A stretch of 64,000 bases of DNA from Panopea generosa (Eukaryota; Mollusca; Bivalvia; Adapedonta; Hiatellidae): positions 3,269,001-3,333,000 of the forward strand of contig CM055897.1 in NCBI GenBank assembly GCA_029582155.1. The letters are read 5' to 3'. Below the pieces are notes generated by a model, which was not told where the DNA came from, ran no database searches, and worked only from the letters and a program-made list of their open reading frames with translations. Shown here one piece after another: positions 23,533 to 34,965 of this stretch. Within the stretch, counting starts at the first letter, position 1. Every line of letters begins with the position of its first letter. Both the position numbers and the translations under genes were made by a program.

Positions 23533-26500
23533 ATGACTCAGTTTTTACAAACTTGTGGATCGAATCTTATGTGCTGTGCGCCATGCCCGCCTCCAGACGT
23601 CACCTATTACAATTTCTTCGATATCGCGTCTGACGAGGCGAATCTAACACAACAAGAAATTAATATAATTGTGGATTATTGTCACGGTCCTTATCCGATA
23701 TCTACAACAAAGACAACAACAACTATCACAGACGGCGGTATAATAGCAATCATTTCTGTAGCTGTTATCGTTGTGGTCTGTTCAGCATTGTGTCTGGTTA
23801 TCAGGTATACTTTCTCAAAGGTTTATGTTTGTTTGAATAAGTATTGTAATTGAATCACTTGCTGTCACGATATGTAGGCAATATGATAAATATACATTTC
23901 CATGTACGAAACAGTGTGTTCATGTTGATTAATTTGACTCTATATAAAGTTAGCACAACTAAAGAGGATATGTTTTGAACATTGAGTTGGTCGTATAAGT
24001 ATATGTAGACATGTTAAAAGCAAGCAACACAGTTCATATAGTTTATGCTAATGTGTTATAACTTGATTGCAAAGTCACTCTAGAGTCTTTTTGAATGCAT
24101 TCAAACCGATTGCCTGGGTGTAGTTTTAGAGGTCATCGGTTCTACTTTGAAATCGTACCAGCAACATCCGGCGTGAGTGGTCAATCCATTATCTGGGTGC
24201 CTTTTTAGAGGCAATCGGGTCTTGTCTGAATTCGAACCAGCAACCTTCCGGCGTAAGCGATCAATCCCCTCTCAACTTCATATCTGCCGGATATATATTT
24301 GAGAGTCCCGCCTTTGCTTAATTGATTATAGGTTCATTTGCCGATCAAGTTTAAATGTGCTTGGCAGTAGAGCGGGTAAATATTAAATTTGTTGTTGTTG
24401 TTTTTTGTATAAGGTCATATACTATACATCGTAATTGCGCAATGCCTATATTTGTATATATATACATGTGGCTTTTAATCTTTTACAGATGTTTGAAGAA
24501 GCCCAAAAGTGATAACGGTTTTGTGAGTACATGTGGATACGTATTATTTATTTTGTTGTTTGCGTATTCAGTGTCACACCAGTTTCAATGTTTTGATATT
24601 TAAACCAATTTCACCGGGAGTATTTCTTGATAGAACCAGCAATAAGCATATACAGATAAAGTTTTCGTTATGAAATCCGGCTTCTTTCCTTTAAACATCA
24701 AGCGGACGATAATTTTAAGCATAACAACAATGGTATGCCCATACTGCCATGTTTTTGTGATTTTTTGTCGTATTATCTGTAAAGACACGTTATCTTGAGC
24801 AACATTTATGTAAAATGTACAATTTGAGCAATATAGCAACGAGTATATTTTTAAAACAAAGAAAAACCAAACTTGAAATTCCATGGACTATGATAACAAA
24901 ACAAATTCATATTATGCATTGACTGGAGCAAGTATTGTCATTTTAGTTTTTGTTCTATCCTCAAAATCTAATATCGGCAAACTAGAATTAATCATTAACG
25001 TCTCATTTCACAATTATGCCCCTTTTGTGTCCCTTTTTGCCGCGATCTCTACTGTATATTGACACCGACTGTGTATTGACACCTACTGTGTATTGACACC
25101 TACTATATATTGACATCTACCGTGTATTGCCACCTACTGTGTATTGACACCTACTGTACATTGGCACCTACTGTGTTTTGACACCTACAGTGTATTGACA
25201 CCTACTGTGTATTGACAACTACTATATATTGACACCTACTGTGTAATGACACCAACTATATATTAACACCTGCAGTGTATTGACACCTATTGTGTATTGA
25301 CACCTACTGAGTATTGACACCTACTATATATTGACACCTACTGTGTAATGACACCAACTGTATATTAACACCTGCAGTGTATTGACACCTACTGTGTATT
25401 GACACCTACTGTGTTTTGACACCTACTGTGTATTGCCACCTACTGTGTATTGACACCTACTATATATAGACACCTTGTGTGTATTGACACCTACTGTGTG
25501 TTAACACTTACTGCATTTTGACACCTACTGCATATCAACACCTACTGTATATTGACACCTACTGTGTATTGACACCTACCTTGTATTGCCTTCTACTGTG
25601 TATTGACACCTACTATATATTGACACCTACTGTGTATTGACACCTACTATATGTTTACACGTACTGCATATTGACACCTACTGCATATTTACACCTACTG
25701 TGTATTGACACGTACTGTGTATTGACACTTAATGTATATTGACACTTACAGTGAATTGGTACTTACTGTATATTAACAACTACTGTATATTGACACTTAC
25801 TGTGTGTTGACACCTACTGCATATTAACACCTACTGCATATTGACATTTTCTGTATATTGACACCTACTGTGTAATGACACCTTCTGTATATGACACCTA
25901 CTGTATATTGACACCTACTGTATATTGACACTTACTGTATATTGACACCTGCTGTATATTGACACCTACTGTGTAATGGCACCTACTGTGTGTTGACACT
26001 TACTGTATATTACTGTATATTGTCACCTTCTGTATAGTGAAACATACTGTGTATTGAGAACTATTGTATATTGACACCTACTGTATATTGACACCTATTG
26101 TGTATTGACACTTATTGTGTGTTGACACCTGATGCATATTGACACCTTCTGCATATTGACACCTACAGTATATTGACACATACTGTGTATTGATACCTAT
26201 TGTATATCGACACCTAATGTGTATTGACAACTATTGTATATTGACACCTACTGTATATTGACACCTATTGTGTATTGACACTTACTGGGTGTTGACACCT
26301 GATGCATATTGACACATACTGCATATTGACACCTACAGTATATTGACACCTACTGTATATTGACATCTACTGTATAAGACATCTACTGTGTATTGACACC
26401 TAATGTATATTGACACCTTCTGTATATTTACACCTACTGTATATTGACACCTACTGTGTATTGACACCTACTGTGTATTGGCACCTACTGTGTGTTGACA

Positions 26501-28578
26501 CTTACTGTATATTGAAACCTACTCCATATCGACACCTCCTGTATATTGACACCTTCTGTGTATTGGCACCGACTGTATATTGACACTATATGAATATTGA
26601 CACCTAAGTGAATTCGCAATTGCTTTATATTGACACCTACTGTATATTGACACCTACTGTGTATTGGCACCTACTATGTGTTGACGCTTACTGTATATTG
26701 AAACCTACTCCATATCGACACCTCCTGTATATTGACACCTACTGTATATTGACACTTTATGTATATTGACACCTACAGTGAATTCGCACTTGCTGTATAT
26801 TGACACCTACTGCATATTGACACCTACTGTGTATTGACACCTACTGTATATTGACACCTACTGTATATTGACACCTACTGTATATTGACACCTACTGTAT
26901 ATTGACACCTACTGTGTATTGACACCTACTGTGTATCGGCACCTACTGTGGGCTGACACTTACTGTATATTGAAACCTACTCCATATCGACACCTTCTGT
27001 ATATTGACACATACTGTGTATTGGCACCTACTGTATATTGACACTTTATGTATATTGACACCTACATTGAATTCGCACATGCTGTATATTGACATCTACT
27101 GTATTTTGACACTTACTGTGTATTGACTACTTCTGTATATTGACACATACTGTGTATTGACACCTACTGTGTATTGACACCTACTGTGTATTGACACTTA
27201 CTGCGTGTTGACACCTTCTGCATATTGACACCTACTGTATATTGACACTTACTGTGTGTTGACACCTACTGCATATTGACACTATTGACATCTAGTGTGT
27301 ATTGACTACTACTGTATATTGGCACCTACTGTGTATTGACACCTACTGTGAATTGACACCTACCGTGTATTGACACTTACTGTGTATTGACACCTACTGC
27401 ATATAGACACCTATAGTATATTGACACTTACTGTGTGTTGACACCTACTGCATATTGACACTATTGACATCTAGTGTGTATTGACTACTACTGTATATTG
27501 GCACCTACTGTGTATTGACACCTACTGTGAATTGACACCTACCGTGTATTGACACTTACTGTGTATTGACACCTACTGCATATATACACCTATAGTATAT
27601 TGACACCTACTGTGTATTGACACCTACTGTTTATTGACACTGATGACACCTACTGGGTATTGACACCTACTGTTTATTGACATCTACTGTGTATTGACAC
27701 CTACTGTTTATTGACACTTATTGTATATTGACACCTACTGCATATTGACACCTATTGTATATTGACACTTACTCTATATTGACACTTACTGTGTATTCTC
27801 ACTTTCTATGTGTTGACACTTACTGTATATCGACATATACTGTGTATTTTCACTTTCCATGTGTTGACACCTACTGTATATCGAAACCTAACGATCTTAC
27901 ATAGTTATTTACTGTATATTTACTTTTTCTCTTTATTGATTGCTTTGATGAAAACTGATTGTGAGAAAATTGTTTGTTTTTCATACATAATAAAATTGAT
28001 GATGTTAATCAAATAATGATCAGTATAGATATACATGTTTTTTAATAACAAAAATAGAATAATAAATATAAACTACTACAGTTGCAACGTTCTTCACAAC
28101 GTCAAACTAACTTACTTCTTTGTTTTAGAACGATACGCAAGGAGATACTAGAAATATACAAGGTAACATAGGCAACGGTCACCAATACACAGAGATATAT
28201 ACCAAGGCACAAGAAAACTGTACATCAATTGAAAGTAATCAGCAAAATGGTTACTTTGAAATGGAAACAACTGAAAATACCCAAAATGTGTGTATTATAG
28301 AAGGTGAAAATGAAAGTATATCTGATGTAAATGATGGATGTTCACTTACCATTGAACCAGCAGACATACGTGTAGATATTATAGAGGATGGTAAAACTAA
28401 TGACATTCAGGACAAAATACAAACGCCTGAAACGAAACTAGTCAATATGAAACAGTTTGATACAGACCACGGTGTGCAACAAGATACATCATATAGTGAT
28501 GGTGAATCAGTTAAACAAAGGAAAGTAATATGTGAAGAGAGTTTCAATAAATCCAATACGCAAATCACACGATTTTAG
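23533..28578 (+). CDS. Single-pass membrane protein with tyrosine-based motifs in the cytoplasmic tail
   Basis: Three exons join in frame: 23533-23804 (GTATAC donor), 24489-24522 (TTTTACAG acceptor, GTGAGT donor) and 28129-28578 (TGTTTTAG acceptor, TAG stop). They give 251 residues. The N-terminal part is cysteine-rich (C8, C14, C15, C18, C50), with an N-glycosylation site at N37 and a Thr-rich stalk (60-66). A hydrophobic helix spans about 68-90, followed by R-C-L-K-K-P-K as a stop-transfer signal. The acidic, polar tail of about 150 residues contains YTEI at 122-125, Y126 and YFEM at 144-147, which fit SH2-binding patterns (YxxI, and YxxM as used by PI3K p85). No signal peptide is present, and an in-frame stop lies at 23515. 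Either ectodomain exons upstream are missing from this model (ACTCAG at 23537-23542 could be an acceptor) or the ATG is used as it stands. I do not recognise the family. A receptor role is inference. Confidence 0.6.
24085..24290 (-). repeat. tRNA-derived SINE-like fragments in the first intron
   Basis: On the minus strand the sequence GCTGGTTCGAATTC resembles a tRNA T-arm/B box. Two related blocks occur in tandem (CAGCAACATCCGGCGTGAG and CAGCAACCTTCCGGCGTAAG on the plus strand). No complete tRNA fold is seen. Confidence 0.4.
25050..27890. repeat. 17-bp satellite, about 165 copies, inside an intron
   Basis: The monomer is CTACTGTGTATTGACAC, with GTGTATT/GTATATT/GCATATT variants. It fills most of the 3.6-kb second intron of the membrane-protein gene (24523-28128). 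A duplicated block of about 190 bp near 27240-27430 and 27430-27620 shows local higher-order amplification. Confidence 0.95.
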
Positions 28579-28654
28579 TTACAGTGACAAAGCAGTTTGT
28601 TAATGAAGCGTGCAATACCTGGCCATTTTGAATACATGAATATGATAGAAAAAC

Positions 28655-28893
28655 AGGGTCCATCGTGGCCGAGTGGTCTAAGGTGCAGTCTTAGGATCAC
28701 TTACCTAGCACCGCTAACGCCGTTAGTTCGAGTCCCTGGTTCAAAGACTTTACGTGACAAATATTGTCAGTCACTTGCGGAAGAACGGTGGTTCTACTCA
28801 GACTTATTCTGAGGTCTCCCTCACCAACAAAACTGGATGCACGATATATAACCTGAAATATGTGAAAAATGGCGTTAAACCTCATTCATAAAA
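28655..28893 (+). mobile_element. tRNA-derived SINE, family 1, near full length
   Basis: The tRNA-like head has an A box TGGCCGAGTGG (28666-28676) and a B box GTTCGAGTCCC, with a long variable region like tRNA-Leu/Ser. The body carries ACGGTGGTTCTACTCAG and GAGGTCTCCCTCACCAAC. The tail carries GATATATAACCTGAAATATG and ends CATTCATAAAA. Related copies lie at 31420, 40010 and 48938. Open frames over it are not genes. Confidence 0.85.
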
Positions 28894-30268
28894 GTGATAG
28901 AAAGATGATTTATACACTCAAAATGCAAAACAAAAATGCATGTCTAAGAATTAAAACAAACACAATTGCAGCAGAAAATCAATCTTACAAATGCTTTCAA
29001 GTTTACGCATTTCATTTAATATTTAAAATTTCATTTTCACAAAAGAATTATATACCGAGAGGATAGAAAATCCGGATGAATGTCAGAGCTAAACTATCAA
29101 ACAGATGTATTTCTGTTAAAGCGATGTTTACAGTTTTAGCATATGTATGTAAAGGTATTTCATTAATTGTATTGTCAATATGAATATTGCTTACAATAAT
29201 ATGATAATGTGGCTCTGAAATTCACCCGACCTTTCCTTAACCTTTCACTTTACATTAAAAACAACCGCTGTGTATTTTAAACGATATTTACTACTCATTC
29301 ACTAACTTTTTATATTGATCCATATATATATCTAAACACGCGGTGCGATTGCATTATGTTTCATTTCATAATATAATACATACCTTTGCACAAACATCTC
29401 AGTGACTTGTTTGCACATTTGAAAACCTCTCTTTTATCAAACCATGCTTCATATTTACATTTGATACTTCCTTATTCTAGATGAAAGTTAAGGTTTTAAC
29501 ACAGGGATCTATATAGAAGAATACAAACTTGTATAACATTTCATTTAAGCAATAAATATGACCCATGTCCTAACCAACTAAGTATGTGCGATAACAAGTC
29601 TAATAAATAACAGCATTAATGTCGTCGTGATCAAGGTTTGCAGTGTTAATCACCGCCATAATAATCATACGTAACAGGGACTACTTTTTATTCCTAGAAG
29701 TTCATTATTTTTCATGCATTTCATATAAAACAATAAAAATATGTTATGGACATTGTTTCGTCATTTTTTGAAAAAAAGTTACATGCAATAAACCAGGGCT
29801 TCAGTAATATCAACCAAATGCGAAATGCGTATGAATATTTATTGAAGCTCGGCTATCAGTGTGTTCAAGTACTTTGATTATGTTTCTGTTATTATTTTAG
29901 ACAAGCCGCGTCTCACTGAATAATGTCCTGGCTGTGCAAAATGAAACTGTCGGTAAATATCTAATGTCCAGACTTCTGCTTTACTTAAATGCTTAAATAA
30001 CTGAATTTTGACAGCTGACTTTATTAGTGTTTAATCAATACCAATGGAACCAGATGCATATTTTTTCACAATCATGATCACCGGGATGCTTTTCTTTGAT
30101 TTCATCTTTCATATTTTTTTAAGTATATGCTTTATATTGTTGTTGAAACTGAAGCCAATATTCATTTTACACAAAATAATTCAGATAACAGTATATTTAA
30201 GAAAATATTTTGCAAAATGGCAGAGAAGAGAATATTTTCTGATACGTTTTCATTTTTTTAAGCCATAT
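28894..30268. other. Intergenic AT-rich stretch
   Basis: No repeat family or gene is recognised. A possible short exon at 29901-29951 (acceptor TTATTTTAG, donor GTCG|GTAAAT, open in one frame) is too short to support. Confidence 0.4.
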
Positions 30269-30448
30269 GCTGTCAAACCTGCTTCAAGTAGCCAGTCAAG
30301 ACAGGGACCAACATTGGCCCTTTAATACAGGTTGATATTTAATACATGTTAATTTGCTCTGAAAGCATATAAATGGGAAATAACAAATGTGGCTGCTTAA
30401 GACAAGTGCTTGCTTAATAAAGGTGACCGCTTATACAGGTTTTACTGC
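30269..30448. mobile_element. MITE-like element, copy 1
   Basis: The left end (CAAACCTGCTTCAAGTAGCC) and right end (GCTTATACAGGTTTTACTG) are imperfect inverted repeats. The interior (GGCCCTTTAATACAGGTTG, CTCTGAAAGCATA, GGTGACCGCTTA) matches the copy at 31171-31352. No coding capacity. Confidence 0.65.
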
Positions 30449-31170
30449 TTAATATTTGACACCAGGGCCATATTTGACCAATTGCTTAATTAGTACAAGG
30501 CAATAATAAAACGTTTCATAAATAGACTCTGAAATTCCCTTTATTCACTGTTCATGTTCATGGATCCAGCGTGTCCAAGCTGTCAAATAACTATCTCAGG
30601 TTCAAACCTAGCTTGGATAAACTACTTAAATTGTTTGGGGGTATTTAATTGAATATCATCTATAACCTGTAATGCGACCTTCTCTTTAAAAATACCCCCG
30701 GCCTACTACTTAAACTCTCATATTTTATTAAATTTCACTCTATTTCTACTGAAAAAGCATGTGTGTCCCTAAGTCCGCCACCTCTTAACTGAAATATTGG
30801 ATCTGCAACTGTAATGTATTCAAAATAAGTTCCTCATTTAACAATTTATTCACAATGTGTTCCATATAATACTAACATTTTAAACGAGAGCATATCGCGT
30901 CGTGTATACACTATACGACACTTTATCTATAGCCTATTTGAAACTTTAGAGGTGTACTAATTGTTAACAATAAACATTATCAGCTTTTCGGTTGAGACCA
31001 CTTGTCCTGGTATGACGCAAATTGTAAGCACGCTAGATTGTTATAATGAAACATGAGCCCATTTAATTGTGTTAGAGGTGTTCCTACCTATACATTATTT
31101 ATCCATGTTATAATACCTATCTAATCGCATATTTTAGGATTTATTAAGGTGTGCAAGTGCGGGTAAAGCG
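30449..31170. other. Intergenic stretch
   Basis: Unique-looking sequence between the two MITE copies. No gene seen. Confidence 0.5.
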
Positions 31171-31352
31171 TACAGGGAAACCTGTTTTAAGCAGTCAGTC
31201 AAGGGAAGGAGCAAAACTGGCCTTTTAAGACAGGTTGTTGCTTAATACAGGTTTATTTACTCTGAAAGCATAGACATTAGAAATAGAAAACAATGGTTGC
31301 TTAAGACAGATGGCCGCTTAATGGAGGTGACCGCTTACACAGATTTTACTGT
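31171..31352. mobile_element. MITE-like element, copy 2
   Basis: It begins TACAGGGAAACCTG and ends CAGATTTTACTGTA, which are imperfect inverted ends inside TA dinucleotides, consistent with Tc1/mariner-type TA targeting. The interior is related to 30269-30448. Confidence 0.7.
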
Positions 31353-31419
31353 ATATTATTGATATTAAGCTACAAGTGACCCTTGAGTAGTAGTGTAAAA
31401 GTTAATTTACACATCCAGT

Positions 31420-31623
31420 ACCACTTACCTATCACCACTAAGGTCGTTGGTTCGACACTCGCTCGCTCCAAAAACTTTATGTGAGAAAGTTTGCCAGTTA
31501 CTTGTGGAAGGACGGTGGTTCTACTCATATTCATTTTGAGGTCTTCCTCCATCAATTAAACTGCATATGCCATATATAACCTGAAATGTGTTGAAATTCC
31601 GTAAAACCCCATTCAAAAAAGTG
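31420..31623 (+). mobile_element. SINE family 1, 5'-degraded copy
   Basis: It has the same body and tail as 28655-28893 (GGACGGTGGTTCTACTCA, GAGGTCTTCCTCCATCAA, CATATATAACCTGAAATGTG). The A box is not recognisable. Confidence 0.75.
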
Positions 31624-32198
31624 CATAACATGCAATGTTAAATCCATTTAAGAAGTTACTACTTATGTATCTTTTATCGGCACAGGATACCAGTACGATC
31701 AAATCTTTGCTGTACGTGTATTTCGCTATACCGATATATTTCATGTCTTTTCTCTCTTTGTTCCTATCAACTACTTTTATGATTTTCCCATTTTATTTAT
31801 CTCTTCATGACTTTTTATTATTGGTTTATATCCTATTGAATGTTGTTATTGCCATCTTGATTCTAATGTTATTTGTATATTGAAAGGGAAGGGCCGTAAT
31901 TAATGTTGCTAGAGCTTGTGGTCCAACCCGTTTCCCTATTATGCTAGTTATGCAATACAATGCTTAAACTAAAACCAATATAATATTACGTACACTAAAC
32001 GCGAGTATATGTATTATATCAAATATAGATATGACATGAATGTTAAACAAAGACGAAACTTTCTTACCACGTTTTTAAATTTTATTCCAACAACTCTTAT
32101 ACAACAAATTAATTACGGTCGACATATGTGATAAACATGATAATATATCTGGGATAACAAATATATTCAATATTCAAAACTTATGTTCAATGGCGTAA
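31624..32198. other. Intergenic stretch
   Basis: AT-rich. An 82-codon plus-strand frame at 31635-31883 is rich in Leu/Phe/Tyr/Ile, as expected from composition. It has no splice or domain support. Confidence 0.4.
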
Positions 32199-32605
32199 AG
32201 TATATAAATAAAGAAAGAACTAATAACAGTTTATAAATAATGTATATAAATAAAGAGGGAACTAATAACAGTATATAAATAATGTATATAAATAAATAGA
32301 GAACTAATAACAGTATATTAATAATGTATATAAATAAAGAGAGAACTAACAACAGTATATAAACAATGTATATAAATAAAGAGAGAACTAATAACAGTTT
32401 ATAAATAATGTATATAAATAAAGAGAGAACTAATAACAATTTATAAATAATGTATATAAATAAAGAGAGAACTAATAACAGTATATTAATAATGTATATA
32501 AATATAGAGAGAACTAATAACAGTATATAAATAATGTATATAAATGAAGAGAGATCTAATAACAGTATATAAATTATGTATATAAATAAAGAGAGATCTA
32601 ATAAT
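32199..32605. repeat. 42-bp minisatellite, about 9.7 copies
   Basis: The unit is AACTAATAACAGTATATAAA followed by TAATGTATATAAATAAAGAGAG. Because 42 is divisible by 3, a 151-codon minus-strand frame of 14-residue repeats stays open by chance. Confidence 0.93.
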
Positions 32606-34409
32606 GTGATAGTGCTTATCAATTAGCTTTAACTGTGTTTTGAAGTTTTGTTCCCACGTGCATGATAAAGGCATGAGATGCTTCTTTATTATCATCATTA
32701 TCAACACGTATTTCAATCACATTGCATATTATGTAACTATCTAAGTTATATTGAAGGTAAAACTGCAGTCTTGACTATCATTATTCAATGTTAAAAAGCT
32801 AAACCTTTGGATCCACGACGTCATATAATATGACTTTACCAGCATATTCCAATGTAATAGTGAAGTTGTCAGCCGGCTAAATCTGAAACAGAAATGGTGA
32901 AATAACTCATAAAGTATCTGTTACACTTATGTACAAAATGATATTAAACATATATTTTATACATCTATTTTACATTGCATGTGTTTGCCGATGCCGGAAA
33001 ATACATAGTTGTAAAAAGTAAGCTCGCCTCCTGTAAATGACAATTTCTGTTGTAGGCTAAACTCTTCTTGCTGATCCACTGTACTCCCTGCTGTGAATTA
33101 TCAATCCTGCAATCGACTACCGCTGCTAGTTGTCATATCCGTATTACAATGCAAGGAATATACATCAAAACATCAAACTTGTGAAAATGAATGAATGAAT
33201 GAATGGTGTTTTACGGCACGTCGACACATAAATAGGTCATTTTGTGCGCGTGAAAAAGCAACTGGTCAATTCAATTTTTCTGCAGAACCATTGACAATAT
33301 GGGCAGGTTTCCAATTTAACATACAATGTAGATGTTTCTTCTTGAAAGTTTTCTTAACAATTTTGTATGGTAAGCGTTATGTCTACTGATAATTTTTTCT
33401 TGATGACTTGTGGATAGCGTAGTTATAAACATATTAATGAAAATACACATTTACGTCAACGTGAAATTTATAACAATCATTGTCGAAAGAAACACAGCCA
33501 GCCAGCCAGCGATACTATTCACTAATACACATTAATATAATTAACAGTCGGGTTTCTTGTATTAAAAGAATGTTACTAACAACACAGTTAGTCAAATAAC
33601 AATGGTTTAAGAATGTTTGACAAAGGGTTTATAAGTATTTCAATTAAAAGTATTTCATTGACAATTTTTATAAAGCTTTAATGTACATATTTCTTAATAA
33701 TTAAACATTAACTGAAACCTTCTTCTCTACTGTGCACGTGATTATTTTCGTGTAACAATTTTTATTTTTTGCTGGCAGAAAAATTCGTTTAGAAAATATG
33801 TTTATAAATATATATTCGTTATGTTTTAGTCGTCATTAATTTTGTAATTAACGTTAGTAAAACTAACAGCGAAACCGTTAAACCAAAATAGTGGTAAACA
33901 TAAAATACAATTTTAAGTATTAGTATTTAAGTTTATTTTTTAGTATATGGGGGCTGATTATTTTTGCGGATATCATTTTTTTTCAACATTCACTAACTAT
34001 GTATATATTGAATTTCTGTTTATACTAGTTTTATATGTACCCTTTACCGTAATAATTACATCAAGATGCCATTAGAAATATCTACATCTTTTACAATATT
34101 AATGTCAGTTATTAAGAACACACACAATTATGAAATAAATAATGTTTTATGTCTCACTTTCAACCATCTATGAACGTCTTTACGTATTCTTATGCTGACA
34201 TATGATATAGTAATGAAATCGCACACTGTTGTTTTAAACAAGACGCTCGTTATTCATTGATTGCCTAATGTTGCACGAGATATTCTTTGTTTACATAAAA
34301 ACTGTACCAGGTGATCGATTGTAGTGTAACATGCAAGGGAAAAGTAATTTAGAGTGAAACAAGACAAAGAAAATCAAATGTGTATATATCGCCGCCGTCC
34401 ATTTCAGAG
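32606..34409. other. Intergenic stretch with short dispersed-repeat remnants
   Basis: An (AATG)n tract at 33184-33203 leads into GGTGTTTTACGGCACG. A related block lies at 34606-34645 (AATGGATGGTGTTTTAC). No gene is seen. Confidence 0.5.
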
Positions 34410-34559
34410 ATGGTCGCCATCATCGAGTCATTAGTCCATCCGGTCGTCGCATCAGTAAAGTTGAAAGAAGTTTACCACTTAACGGACAGTACGTTGCAGA
34501 ATAAAGATAAACATGGCTTCTTTGAGGAACTGTTCGATATTGCAGCAATTGAAGTTTAA
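34410..34559 (+). CDS. Possible short terminal exon or micro-ORF, 49 codons
   Basis: An ATG frame of 49 residues follows an acceptor-like GTCCATTTCAG directly upstream. It is GC-richer than its surroundings and its composition is unlike the AT-driven frames nearby (starts MVAIIESLVHPVVASVK, ends FFEELFDIAAIEV). I do not recognise it and see no partner exon. It may be chance. Confidence 0.22.
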   Translation: MVAIIESLVHPVVASVKLKEVYHLTDSTLQNKDKHGFFEELFDIAAIEV

Positions 34560-34802
34560 AGTGACAGTGATACAGAATATTATAAATTTGGAAAATACCC
34601 CACTATCAATGAATGAATGGAAGAATGGATGGTGTTTTACTTAACGTAAAATGATCGGCATTTTCATCACTTTTTAAAGCAGATGATTTTAGTCACATTT
34701 TCGTAGGAAAAGTATTGAACTGACCTAATCAGATATCTGAGTCACAGAATATTGCAGGAATTAGAATCTGGTACACGATCATATCCGCAGTTATCACTAA
34801 TC

Positions 34803-34965
34803 TAGCCGGGATGGTTAGGTCAATCGGTATCGCATCGATTATCAATCGAGGTGTCCACGCGATGACTAATATATGACATTGTGTCTTATTACCATTATAT
34901 GATTTAAATGTGAAAGTTATCAGTTACTTGCGAAGATGGCTGTGCTTGAGAACAAGTAATCTTTC
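34803..34965 (+). mobile_element. tRNA-derived SINE, family 2, partial copy
   Basis: It shares ATGACATTGTGTCTTATTA and GTGAAAGTTATCAGTTACTT with the copies at 60204-60775. A tRNA-like head (GGTTAGGTCAATCGGTA) precedes it. Confidence 0.6.

Noticed and set aside
28660-28745. Functional tRNA gene
   Set aside because: The A and B boxes are present, but the cloverleaf arms do not pair and a SINE body follows. Related copies are dispersed in the window.
32167-32622. 151-codon minus-strand frame of 14-residue repeats
   Set aside because: It is a translation of the 42-bp minisatellite, which stays open only because 42 is divisible by three.
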